From Chrysiogenales bacterium (GTDB taxonomy: Bacteria > Acidobacteriota > Aminicenantia > UBA2199), in the NCBI GenBank assembly GCA_004525465.1, contig SPCN01000004.1, forward strand, positions 1-27,995: 27,995 nucleotides of DNA. The letters run 5' to 3'. How positions within the stretch are numbered: the first letter of the stretch is position 1; the number at the start of each line of letters is the position of its first letter. The position numbers and the translations under genes were made by a program. Below the pieces are notes generated by a model. That model saw nothing but the letters and a program-made list of their open reading frames with translations, had not been told where the DNA came from and did not search any database. Of this stretch, positions 7,192 through 15,413 are shown piece by piece.

Positions 7192-9570
7192 TTATTCATA
7201 GCGCAAACTTTCAATTGGATTCGCTGTTGCCACTTTTACGGCTTGATAACTCACTGTCAGCAAGGCAATCAATAATGCAAAAAAGCCGGACAGTAGAAAC
7301 GGCCATATCGTCATATCAATTCTGTAGGCAAAATTTTGCAGCCATTTATTAATGGCATAGAAGGCAACGGGCCAGGCGATGATATTGGCAATGATTACCC
7401 ATCTGCTGAAATCTTTTGCAAACAATATTAAAATTTGCAGGATGGATGCACCGAGCACTTTGCGAACGCCGATTTCTTTTGTACGGCTTTTCATCATAAT
7501 TAATCCCAGACCAAAAAGTCCCATGCAGGCAATAAAAATTGCCAGTGCGGTAAAATAGCCCATTAATTGGAAGGTTTTTCTATCATTTTGATAGAGTGAC
7601 TCAATCTTACTATCCAAAAAATGAAATTCAAATACTCCGTCCGGATAAAAACTATTGCAGACAACTTCAAGTCTGTTGATGGTGTTTTTGGCATTTGCGG
7701 AATTGACTTTAACTATGAGTTGGTGACACTGGCTATAATAGATCACAAACATTGCGGGACGGATTGTTTCATAAAGCGATTCAAAGTGAAAGTCTTTGAT
7801 AACGCCGATGATTTTTCTTTTCGATCTCGGCCAAACAAAAACACAATCAACCGATTGCCCAATTGGATTCCCCTGTATCTGCAACTTTTTCACGGCAGTT
7901 TCATTTAGAATTACAGCTTCATCGGCATCGCTTTTGAGTTTACTTGAGAAAAGGCGGCCCTGCGAAGCTTCTATACCCAGGGTTTCAAAATAATCGTAAT
8001 GCACGTGAACAAACGGCAAACCGATCCACTCGGTTTGTCCTTCAGGCATCAATGCTCCCTCGTCAGTAAGAGAATCTGAAGGAACACGTGAGGCGATAGA
8101 TACACTTTTGATTCCACTCTCTTTCAGGAGTGCCTGTTTCAAGGCAGTATATTTTTCCACATCATCGGCAGTATTGTTAACTTCTGATATCAGCGTATAC
8201 TCTTTGTTGAATCCCAACTCTTTATTTTGCAGAAAATGGATTTGACTCAGCATGAAAAGGGCGCTGCATATAAGAATAATGACAATTGTAAATTGAACAC
8301 CGACAAGTAATTTTCTGAAATTCAATTTGGATTTGCCTGCGTTTGCGGAAGCTTTCAACGTTCTTGCCGGTTGTAAGGCGGCAAGGAAAAAAGCGGGATA
8401 AGATCCGGCCAGAAAACCTGTGATGATGACCATAGCAAGAATTTCCAGAATCGTGCCCACTTGCATCAGCGCCGCAAATGACAGTACTTTTCCTGAAAGT
8501 GCATTGAAAACAGGCAAACACACTGCAACAAAAACAAGTGCTATGATCAAAGCCATAAATAGCACTACGAATGATTCGCCGATAAATTGCATTGCCAGAT
8601 GATTGCGTGATGCGCCTGCTACTTTTCTGATTGCGATCTCTTTTGTTCGTGTTGTGGCATTGGCGGTTAACAGATTGACATAGTTGAAGCAGGCAATGAG
8701 TAAAATGAGAAAACCGATAGCTGAAAAAATCAACACGTAGGTGATGCTGTTTTGCGGTTGAATGTCACCTAAAAAATGAGAGGAGTAGAGGTGAATATCT
8801 TTCAAGTTTTGTATTGAAAATTTAACTACCGGACTATTCGGCCTGGAATTACTGTGTTTGGCTATCAGTTCGCTGCATTTTTTTTCAAAGGCCGGTTGGG
8901 AGAATCGGTCTTGCATGACAAAATAGACCAGGAAATTTTGCCATCCCCAACTGTTCATCGATTCGCTACCAAATATTTTATCGGCGTCGGTCAGGCTTGC
9001 AATCAGCTCATAACGAAAATGGGAATTTTGCGGCATGTTTTCCATTACTCCGGTAATGGTAAGGTTCCAGGCATTGTCCAGTTTAACGACCTGACCGACA
9101 GGATTTTCATCGCCGAAATACTTGCGGGCGATATTTTCAGAGATGACCATAGTGGATGGCTGCTGCAAGGCTGTTTCAGGATCGCCCTGCTTGAATTTAA
9201 AAGAAAAGATACGGAACAGGCTGGCGTCAGCACAGGCAATTGCATTTTGTTTTTCTAAATATTTTTTATCTTTATACTGAACAATGGTTTTCCCTTGTAC
9301 AAGAATTCGCGCACTGTCTTTGATTTCCGGAAGATTGTCGCTTAGTAATTTTGCCGCTTGCGGCGCTTGATAGGGATGCTGAGGCTGGCACAACCGGTAA
9401 ATATTAGCCGCGTTTTTATTAAAGCGGTCATAGCTCAACTCGTGCTTGACATACAATAAAAGCAAAATACAAACCGCCATTCCGATCGCCAGGCCGAATA
9501 TGCTTATGAATGCATAAGATTTGTTCTTGACAAGATTTCGGAATGCGCTTTTAAAATAGTTTTTAAGCAT
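7192..9570 (-). CDS. MacB/FtsX-like ABC transporter permease, 792 aa
   Basis: This is the second gene of operon A, with a complete double-core FtsX/MacB architecture. The N-terminal helix (about 20-42) is followed by a periplasmic core to about 275. A group of three helices includes TKEIAIRKVAGASRNHL, then come a further helix near 425-445, a second core, and three terminal helices with SRTKEIGVRKVLGAS. It ends ANPIESLRYE. An AGAGGA ribosome site lies about 8 bases before the ATG, and 81 bases separate it from the upstream permease. The coding sequence is visibly richer in A+T than the other permeases, with more AAA/AAT/ATT codons, which suggests a separate origin. No ATPase lies in this operon. 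No clear intrinsic terminator was seen after the stop. Confidence 0.95.
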   Translation of the reverse strand: MLKNYFKSAFRNLVKNKSYAFISIFGLAIGMAVCILLLLYVKHELSYDRFNKNAANIYRLCQPQHPYQAPQAAKLLSDNLPEIKDSARILVQGKTIVQYKDKKYLEKQNAIACADASLFRIFSFKFKQGDPETALQQPSTMVISENIARKYFGDENPVGQVVKLDNAWNLTITGVMENMPQNSHFRYELIASLTDADKIFGSESMNSWGWQNFLVYFVMQDRFSQPAFEKKCSELIAKHSNSRPNSPVVKFSIQNLKDIHLYSSHFLGDIQPQNSITYVLIFSAIGFLILLIACFNYVNLLTANATTRTKEIAIRKVAGASRNHLAMQFIGESFVVLFMALIIALVFVAVCLPVFNALSGKVLSFAALMQVGTILEILAMVIITGFLAGSYPAFFLAALQPARTLKASANAGKSKLNFRKLLVGVQFTIVIILICSALFMLSQIHFLQNKELGFNKEYTLISEVNNTADDVEKYTALKQALLKESGIKSVSIASRVPSDSLTDEGALMPEGQTEWIGLPFVHVHYDYFETLGIEASQGRLFSSKLKSDADEAVILNETAVKKLQIQGNPIGQSVDCVFVWPRSKRKIIGVIKDFHFESLYETIRPAMFVIYYSQCHQLIVKVNSANAKNTINRLEVVCNSFYPDGVFEFHFLDSKIESLYQNDRKTFQLMGYFTALAIFIACMGLFGLGLIMMKSRTKEIGVRKVLGASILQILILFAKDFSRWVIIANIIAWPVAFYAINKWLQNFAYRIDMTIWPFLLSGFFALLIALLTVSYQAVKVATANPIESLRYE

Positions 9571-9651
9571 TTTTATTTCCTCTATGATTTTTATTTTTCC
9601 CTTGTCTCAAATTAGACGCGCCCAAATCCTTTTTAGTTGACATTTTTATTC

Positions 9652-12060
9652 TCATTCATACTTCAAACTTTCAACCGGATTGGCCCGGGCCGCCTTTATT
9701 ACGTGCGAACAAATTGTGATGATCGTGACCAAGGAAACCATGGCCAAAGGATATAGAAACAATCCCGCTGAAAGATCTGTTCTCACCGCGAATGATCGCA
9801 GCCAATAGTTTATGAAAAAATAGGAAATGGGCAAGGCGATGGCAAAGGAGATGGATAGCAGTTGCAGAAAGTCTTTCGCCAACAGGAACATTATCCTTGG
9901 AGCACTGGCGCCCAGAACCTTTCTGATGCCGATCTCCTTGGTGCGCTGCAGGGCCATGAAAGAGGACAAACCCAAAATTCCCAGGCTGGTCACGACAATA
10001 GCCAGAAATGAAAAGAGGGCGAAAACTTTTCCGAACAGCTCATCCGCTTTGTATTGCTGGTTGTAATAATCGTCAAGAAAAAAGTATTCAAACGGATTGT
10101 CAGGGAAGAACCCGTTATAGAGTTGCCTGATTCCCTGAATGGTCGATTCCATTTTTTGAGTGTTCAATTTCAGTACGAACAATCCTCTCACATCCCTGCC
10201 CTCGGGCATGAAGCGGAATATGTGAGGTTCGAATGCCTGTTTCAATGATTGCTGATGATGGTCGGCCAATACACCGACAACTTCAAAGATGTCGTCCCAA
10301 TAAATAATCCGCTGCCCGATGGCGGCCGCGGAGCTCTGAAAGCCCAGCCATTTGACCGCCGTTTCGTTGAGAATCAAGGCGCTTTTATCCGCCGGATACT
10401 CTTTGGCAAAGTTCCTTCCGGCTACGAATTTCAGGTCGAATACTTTCACATAATCATAATCGATCCCGACAATTTGATAATTCTTATTGTCATCTGTGCC
10501 CACCCGGCGAATAGCGCCGGCATCCCACCAGACCTGCCTGCCAGGCACATCCGTGCCGACACAAAAATCACTGATTTCCGAATTTTTAAGAAGCTGCTGC
10601 TTGAATGTTGGCAAGGTGCTGCCAAATGACGCGCCCCTCACTCTGGGAGCCCTGATAACCAATTTGTTTTCCATGCTAAAACCGAGATTTTGATTTTTCA
10701 TGAATGATATCTGGCGGAACACTGTGAACGTGCTGATGAGAAGCCCCAAAGCCATCACGAACTGGAATACCACAAGGACTTTTCGCAAATTCATTCCCCT
10801 GACGGCGTTTCCCATTTTCCCTTTCAGGACGATCACCGGTTTGAACGAGGAGAGAACAAGCACGGGATATAAGCCGGAAAGGAAAACGCCAGCCAGCAAC
10901 ATGGCCAGAACGGTAAGCCAGAACCATTGCTGGGTCCAGATACCGTATGCCAAAGGTGTACCCGTGATCTGCCGGAAGAGCGGCAGGAACAACTTTACCG
11001 CCAGCAATGTCATAATCATGGCAAGCATATTGATCAAAACCGTTTCCAAAAAAAACTGGGCCATCAATTGGCCGCGGCCAGCACCGGCAACCTTGCGGAT
11101 TCCCACTTCTTTGGCTCGGGCCAGTGAACGGGCCGTGGAAAGATTGGTATAATTTGCCCAGGCGATGGCAATGATAAAAATTGCGATCAGCGAAAGAAAG
11201 TTCACGGTGGCAAGGTCGCCGTTGACTTCATACTCCTGCTGAAAATTTGAAGTCAGGTGAATGTCCCGCAACGGTTGCAATTTGAGATCGCAGGTCAACT
11301 TATATGCCCGCAGCACATTTCCGAATTCGGCCTCAACGAGCGCGGGCAATTTTTTTTCAAAAGCCGAGGGATCGGCCTGGGATTTCAGCAGCAGATAGGT
11401 GAACCAGCCGCTGTCTCCCCATGAATTTTCTATATCCTTGCCGTAAAGGTCGAGAATATTGGCATAGGACAAAAGAATATCGAATTTCAAATGAGAATTT
11501 TGCGGAATATCCTTAAACACCCCCGTGACCTGGTAATCAACCTTTTTGTCGACACTGATGGTCTGCCCGATCGGGTTTTTGCCTGCAAAATACTTTCTGG
11601 CCGTTGCTTCGGAAATAAAGGCCCGATTCGGCTGTTTAATGCCGTTTACAGGGTCGCCGCTGCTGAATTCATATTTGAAAATCGCCAAGAAGTCAGCCTC
11701 GGCAAAATACATTCTCTCTTCAATGAACCTGTTTTCAGCATGAGAAACCGAAGCGCGATAGCGGAACAGGCGAGCTACTTTTTCTATTTCGGGATACAGT
11801 TCCCTGATCCGCAGTCCGGCGGGCGGGCAGCAGGATGCGAAGCGCACAGCCTGGCCGTCCTGATCGGCACGCTCGTAACGCAACCGATAGATGCGGTCGC
11901 TGTTTTCATGAAAGCGATCATAACTTTTTTCATAGTTGACAAAATACAGAATGAACAGACAAGCGCTCATGCCCATGGTGAGCCCCAGAACGTTTATCAG
12001 GGTAAACAGCTTGGTTTTCTTCAGGTTGCGCAGCGCGCTCAGCAAATAGCTTCTAATCAT
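9652..12060 (-). CDS. MacB/FtsX-like ABC transporter permease, 802 aa
   Basis: This is the first gene of operon A. The layout is as in the neighbouring permeases: a helix at about residues 19-41, a periplasmic MacB core to about 285, three helices including AKEVGIRKVAGAGRGQL, a helix near 430-450, a second periplasmic core, and terminal helices with RTKEIGIRKVLGASAPR. It ends ANPVESLKYE. A GGGG ribosome site lies about 10 bases upstream of the ATG at 12060. The gene is transcribed away from the sigma-54 regulator gene. The sigma-54 promoter at 12281-12296 predicts a leader of about 210 bases. It presumably borrows the ATPase of operon B; the substrate is unknown. Confidence 0.95.
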   Translation of the reverse strand: MIRSYLLSALRNLKKTKLFTLINVLGLTMGMSACLFILYFVNYEKSYDRFHENSDRIYRLRYERADQDGQAVRFASCCPPAGLRIRELYPEIEKVARLFRYRASVSHAENRFIEERMYFAEADFLAIFKYEFSSGDPVNGIKQPNRAFISEATARKYFAGKNPIGQTISVDKKVDYQVTGVFKDIPQNSHLKFDILLSYANILDLYGKDIENSWGDSGWFTYLLLKSQADPSAFEKKLPALVEAEFGNVLRAYKLTCDLKLQPLRDIHLTSNFQQEYEVNGDLATVNFLSLIAIFIIAIAWANYTNLSTARSLARAKEVGIRKVAGAGRGQLMAQFFLETVLINMLAMIMTLLAVKLFLPLFRQITGTPLAYGIWTQQWFWLTVLAMLLAGVFLSGLYPVLVLSSFKPVIVLKGKMGNAVRGMNLRKVLVVFQFVMALGLLISTFTVFRQISFMKNQNLGFSMENKLVIRAPRVRGASFGSTLPTFKQQLLKNSEISDFCVGTDVPGRQVWWDAGAIRRVGTDDNKNYQIVGIDYDYVKVFDLKFVAGRNFAKEYPADKSALILNETAVKWLGFQSSAAAIGQRIIYWDDIFEVVGVLADHHQQSLKQAFEPHIFRFMPEGRDVRGLFVLKLNTQKMESTIQGIRQLYNGFFPDNPFEYFFLDDYYNQQYKADELFGKVFALFSFLAIVVTSLGILGLSSFMALQRTKEIGIRKVLGASAPRIMFLLAKDFLQLLSISFAIALPISYFFINYWLRSFAVRTDLSAGLFLYPLAMVSLVTIITICSHVIKAARANPVESLKYE

Positions 12061-12160
12061 TTTTTAAATCCCCTTGCCTGAAGATCACGGCAAATGTTCC
12101 AGCGGCGAAAATGGAGCTTAGGATTGCAATTCGCTGATCAAAAAGACAGTTCATCTTCAT
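12053..12160 (-). CDS. Possible 35-aa leader ORF overlapping the permease start
   Basis: In the leader of operon A an ATG at 12160 opens a 35-codon frame whose TAG stop overlaps the first codons of the permease (stop at 12053-12055, permease ATG at 12058-12060). Its middle is hydrophobic (IAILSSIFAAGTFAVIF), enough for one membrane helix. The overlap would allow translational coupling. No convincing Shine-Dalgarno is present and I recognise no homology, so it may be a chance frame in an untranslated leader. Confidence 0.22.
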   Translation of the reverse strand: MKMNCLFDQRIAILSSIFAAGTFAVIFRQGDLKND

Positions 12161-12280
12161 TGGCGCAGATGAGAGGGCGGATTCATCACTTTAGCAATTT
12201 CATTAGAACCTTGCTCGCCGGAACGGAAATTTATTAAGTAGGCATTATTAATTTTTTTAAATATCACCATGCTTTAATGA

Positions 12281-12296
12281 AGCAAATATGATGCCA
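12281..12296 (-). promoter_or_regulatory. Sigma-54 (-24/-12) promoter of operon A
   Basis: On the minus strand the sequence reads TGGCATCATATTTGCT. It is identical to the operon B promoter except for one base and has GG and GC separated by ten bases. The predicted transcript start is near 12270, about 210 bases before the permease ATG at 12060. The twin palindromes at 12397-12434 lie 101-138 bp upstream of the -24 element. Apart from the weak leader frame at 12053-12160, nothing else is visible in 12061-12280. Confidence 0.88.
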
Positions 12297-12396
12297 AGTT
12301 TACTGCTGCTGCCGGCAGTGACCCGAAAGCTGAGTCTGAAATAAATGCAATTCCCGACTTTGCGTATCCCCGCTTAACTCTGCCGGGGATGGGGGA

Positions 12397-12434
12397 TGTC
12401 CGCTGGTGGAACAACCGCTGTCCGTTTTCGGACA
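12397..12434. promoter_or_regulatory. Twin palindromic enhancer (UAS) sites for operon A and possibly the regulator gene
   Basis: TGTCCGCTGGTGGAACA at 12397-12413 and TGTCCGTTTTCGGACA at 12419-12434 repeat the 7053-7090 pair with one base changed in each and the same 21.5-bp centre spacing. They stand between the operon A promoter and the divergent regulator gene. They also lie only about 50-110 bp upstream of that gene's predicted -10, so the regulator could act on its own transcription as well. Confidence 0.8.
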
Positions 12435-12482
12435 GTAGCCAAGGGAATCTCCGGGGACTGCCGGGGGATTTCCTATGCTGGA

Positions 12483-12511
12483 TGGGAACTTTTCCTGCGC
12501 TGTGTTATAAT
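12483..12511 (+). promoter_or_regulatory. Probable sigma-70-type promoter for the regulator-kinase pair
   Basis: A perfect TATAAT at 12506-12511 is preceded by TGT, making an extended -10 (TG-n-TATAAT). A poor -35 candidate (TGGGAA, 12483-12488) lies 17 bp upstream. The predicted start near 12518 would give a leader of about 35 bases to the ATG at 12553. A housekeeping promoter here would keep the activator available before sigma-54 induction. Confidence 0.55.
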
Positions 12512-12552
12512 GGCAGAAAAATTGCTGAAATTTTTTTATGGAATGGGCAACG

Positions 12553-13929
12553 ATGAAAAAAAATTTCGGAAAAATCCTAATCGTGGATGACGATGCCGAT
12601 GTGCTGCAGGCGGCAAAATTTTTTCTTAAACAGCACGTGGAATTGGTGCGCACTGAAAAAAATCCGTCCTTGATCCCACAGTTGCTCAGCAATGAAACGT
12701 TTGATGTCATCCTACTGGACATGAATTTCGAACGTGACGTCAGCAGCGGTCAGGAAGGTTTTTTATGGCTGGAAAAAATTCTGTCCATCGATCCTCAGGC
12801 GGTGGTTATTTTGATCACGGCCTACGGTGATATCGGCTTGGCCGTGCGAGCCATCAAGGAGGGAGCCAGCGATTTCGTGCTGAAACCCTGGCAGAACGAA
12901 AAGTTGCTGGCTACGGTTTCAGCCGCCATGAACTTGCGTTCTTCCCGTTTCGAAGCGGAAAGCCTGCGCCGGCGCCAGCAGCAGCTCAGTGCCGATCTGG
13001 ACCATCCTTTTCACGATTTTGTGGGTTCTTCCCCGGTAATGCTGGAGGTATTCCAGACCATCACCAAGGTGGCGGCCACCGATGCCAATGTGCTGATCAT
13101 TGGGGAAAACGGCACCGGCAAAGAACTGGTGGCCAGAGCCCTGCACCGGCACTCGGCCCGGTCCAACGAAATTTTCCTGGCCGTCGACATGGGGGGGATC
13201 AGCGAAACGCTTTTTGAAAGCGAACTTTTCGGCCATGTCAAGGGATCTTTTACCGATGCCCGCAGTGATCGGATCGGCCGAATTGAATTGGCTTCGGGCG
13301 GGACGCTGTTTTTGGATGAAATCGGCAACCTGCCCTTCGGCCTGCAGGCCAAGTTGTTGCGCGTGCTGGAAACCCGGCAAGTGACCCGTCTTGGTGCCAA
13401 TGCCTGCATCAGCGTCGATATCCGCCTGATCTGCGCCACCAACATGCCCATTGCCGAATTGGTCAACCGCAGACAATTCCGCCAGGACCTGCTGTACCGC
13501 ATCAATACCGTAGAAATCCATTTGCCGCCTCTGCGTGAACGGCTTGATGATCTCAAACCTCTTTCGGAACATTTTACCGGACAGGTTTGCCGCAAATACC
13601 AAAAAGCGGCAAAAACCATCAGCGAGTCCGCTTTGAAAAAATTGGCCGGTTACCATTGGCCAGGCAATGTCCGTGAATTAAAGCATGCCCTGGAAAGGGC
13701 GGTTATTTTAAGCGATGCTCCCGTGCTGCAGCCGGGTGATTTCATGTTTGCCAATATTTCTGAAAACGCGGAAGAACTGGCGTTCAAGGATCTGAACCTG
13801 GAGCAGGCTGAGGAAACCCTGATCCGTCGCGCCCTGAGCAAATACCAGGGAAATATCAGCCAGGCGGCCAAGGAACTGGGATTGACTCGCGCCGCCTTGT
13901 ACCGCCGCCTTGAAAAATATGGTCTTTAA
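12553..13929 (+). CDS. Sigma-54-dependent response regulator (NtrC family), 458 aa
   Basis: This is a cytoplasmic transcription activator with three domains. The receiver (residues 1-125) has the acidic pocket DDD after KILIV, phosphoacceptor D56, T89 and K111. The AAA+ domain (about 155-390) has Walker A GENGTGKE at 184-191 and Walker B LFLDE ending at E256. The sigma-54-contact loop reads GSFTDA at 231-236, where GAFTGA is canonical. The C-terminal Fis-type helix-turn-helix contains NISQAAKELGLTRAALYRRL. I chose the ATG at 12553, preceded by GGAATGGG; an ATG at 12538 would add five residues. The kinase gene follows within 25 bases. The divergent sigma-54 promoter and palindromes next door make operons A and B its likely targets. 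Confidence 0.96.
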   Translation: MKKNFGKILIVDDDADVLQAAKFFLKQHVELVRTEKNPSLIPQLLSNETFDVILLDMNFERDVSSGQEGFLWLEKILSIDPQAVVILITAYGDIGLAVRAIKEGASDFVLKPWQNEKLLATVSAAMNLRSSRFEAESLRRRQQQLSADLDHPFHDFVGSSPVMLEVFQTITKVAATDANVLIIGENGTGKELVARALHRHSARSNEIFLAVDMGGISETLFESELFGHVKGSFTDARSDRIGRIELASGGTLFLDEIGNLPFGLQAKLLRVLETRQVTRLGANACISVDIRLICATNMPIAELVNRRQFRQDLLYRINTVEIHLPPLRERLDDLKPLSEHFTGQVCRKYQKAAKTISESALKKLAGYHWPGNVRELKHALERAVILSDAPVLQPGDFMFANISENAEELAFKDLNLEQAEETLIRRALSKYQGNISQAAKELGLTRAALYRRLEKYGL

Positions 13930-13953
13930 AGCCCGGGGATGGTTGTAGCGGCT

Positions 13954-15303
13954 ATGAAAATCAGCAAGCGTTTTCGTTTCCAGGTCGGCTGGCGTTTGTT
14001 GTTGATCGCGGCCGCGGCAGGGTTTTTCTTTTACTGGCTGCGTGATCTCACCCTGGGGATACCGGTTTTGTTGGCCGCCGCTGTTTTTATTTACACGCTG
14101 GTTTCTCTGTTTAAATATATCGACCGTTCCAACCGCGGCCTGGCCCGGTTCCTGCAGGCGGTGCGCTATCATGATTTTTCACTTTCACCGGGGATTGAAG
14201 GCTTAAGCGGATCGTTTGCCGACCTGAATGCCGCGTTCCGTGAAATCAGCGGTCAATTCCAACGTGCCCGTGAGGAAAAAGAGGAGCAGTATCGTTATCT
14301 GCAAACCGTGGTCCAGCATATTGGCGTCGGGTTGCTTTCGTTGCGTGCCGACGGCGGCATTGACTTGTTCAACCATGCGGCCAAGCGACTGCTCCGTGTT
14401 TCCCACCTGCGCCACATCGCCGACCTGCCCCCGATGTTTCAACAGCTGCGCGAGGATATCGAGCGGCTGCGGCCTGGAGAAAAATCTTTGCTCAAACTGG
14501 ATTTTCCCGATGAAGAACTCCAGCTGTCGCTTTCCACCACCGAATTTAAACTGCACAGCCAGCTTTACAAATTGATTTCATTGCAAAATATCCAGGTGGA
14601 ATTGGAAGAAAAGGAAACCGAAGCCTGGCAAAGCCTGACCCGGGTGTTGACCCATGAGATCATGAATTCGCTTACTCCTATCTCTTCACTGGCTGCCACC
14701 GCTTCTTCCCTGCTGCCTGCGGCCGGCAGTGAAGGCAGTGCTGTGGATTCGACACGCAGCCAGGATGTAGCCGAGGCCTTGCAGACCATCTATCGGCGCA
14801 GCCATGGGCTGATGCGTTTTGTCCATGCCTACCGCAGCGTGGCCCTGATTCCCAAACCGCAGTTTAAGATCTTCCCGGTCACAGAGATGTTTCAGCGTAT
14901 GGAAAAACTGCTGCAGGATAAGCTGACACGTCAGGGCATCACCTTCAGCGCTGAGGTGGAACCGCGCTCTCTTGAAATGACCGCCGATCCTGATTTGACA
15001 GAGCAGGTGCTGATCAATTTGCTGCTCAATGCCATGGAAGCGCTGGGCGGAAGCGAAGCCCCGCATATCCATCTTTCCTCGCGCATGAATGAACGCGGCC
15101 TGGTGGTGATTCAGGTCAGCGACAACGGTCCGGGAATCGAGCCTGAAGCCCGGGAAAAAATATTCATCCCTTTCTTCACTACAAAAAAGGAAGGCTCGGG
15201 CATCGGCTTGAGTTTTTCACGTCAGGTCATGCGTTTGCACCACGGGGTCATTTCGGTTCAATCCCAACCCGGTGCGGGTACGGTCTTTACCCTGCGTTTT
15301 TGA
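13954..15303 (+). CDS. Membrane sensor histidine kinase, NtrB/NtrY-like, 449 aa
   Basis: This is the cognate kinase for the regulator just upstream. Two N-terminal helices (about residues 13-30 and 36-54) enclose only a few residues, so it has almost no periplasmic sensor. A PAS-like region follows (about 105-210). The phosphoacceptor H-box is THEIMNSLTPISSL with H234, and the ATPase domain carries NLLLNAMEAL, VSDNGPGIE (D390) and GSGIGLSFSRQ. The short extracytoplasmic part suggests it senses a membrane or cytoplasmic cue, perhaps the state of the transporters. I chose the ATG at 13954 because the basic MKISKRFRF start looks natural; an ATG at 13939 is possible, and neither has a clear ribosome site. 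It is convergent with the next gene; no obvious terminator was found in 15304-15413. Confidence 0.95.
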   Translation: MKISKRFRFQVGWRLLLIAAAAGFFFYWLRDLTLGIPVLLAAAVFIYTLVSLFKYIDRSNRGLARFLQAVRYHDFSLSPGIEGLSGSFADLNAAFREISGQFQRAREEKEEQYRYLQTVVQHIGVGLLSLRADGGIDLFNHAAKRLLRVSHLRHIADLPPMFQQLREDIERLRPGEKSLLKLDFPDEELQLSLSTTEFKLHSQLYKLISLQNIQVELEEKETEAWQSLTRVLTHEIMNSLTPISSLAATASSLLPAAGSEGSAVDSTRSQDVAEALQTIYRRSHGLMRFVHAYRSVALIPKPQFKIFPVTEMFQRMEKLLQDKLTRQGITFSAEVEPRSLEMTADPDLTEQVLINLLLNAMEALGGSEAPHIHLSSRMNERGLVVIQVSDNGPGIEPEAREKIFIPFFTTKKEGSGIGLSFSRQVMRLHHGVISVQSQPGAGTVFTLRF

Positions 15304-15413
15304 ATCCAATAGGCCGAATCCAATTGCGTTGGCAATTTAAAAATGGAGTATCGCGAATAAAAAACAATACGCGCTGCGGTCTTGCATAGGCATCCGGGAT
15401 AAATGAATCTGAG

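Noticed and set aside
9545..9628. 26-codon hydrophilic frame between the two operon A permeases, overlapping the second one's start
   Set aside because: Its start has no ribosome site and its composition is that of AT-rich spacer; the AGAGGA near its end serves the permease.
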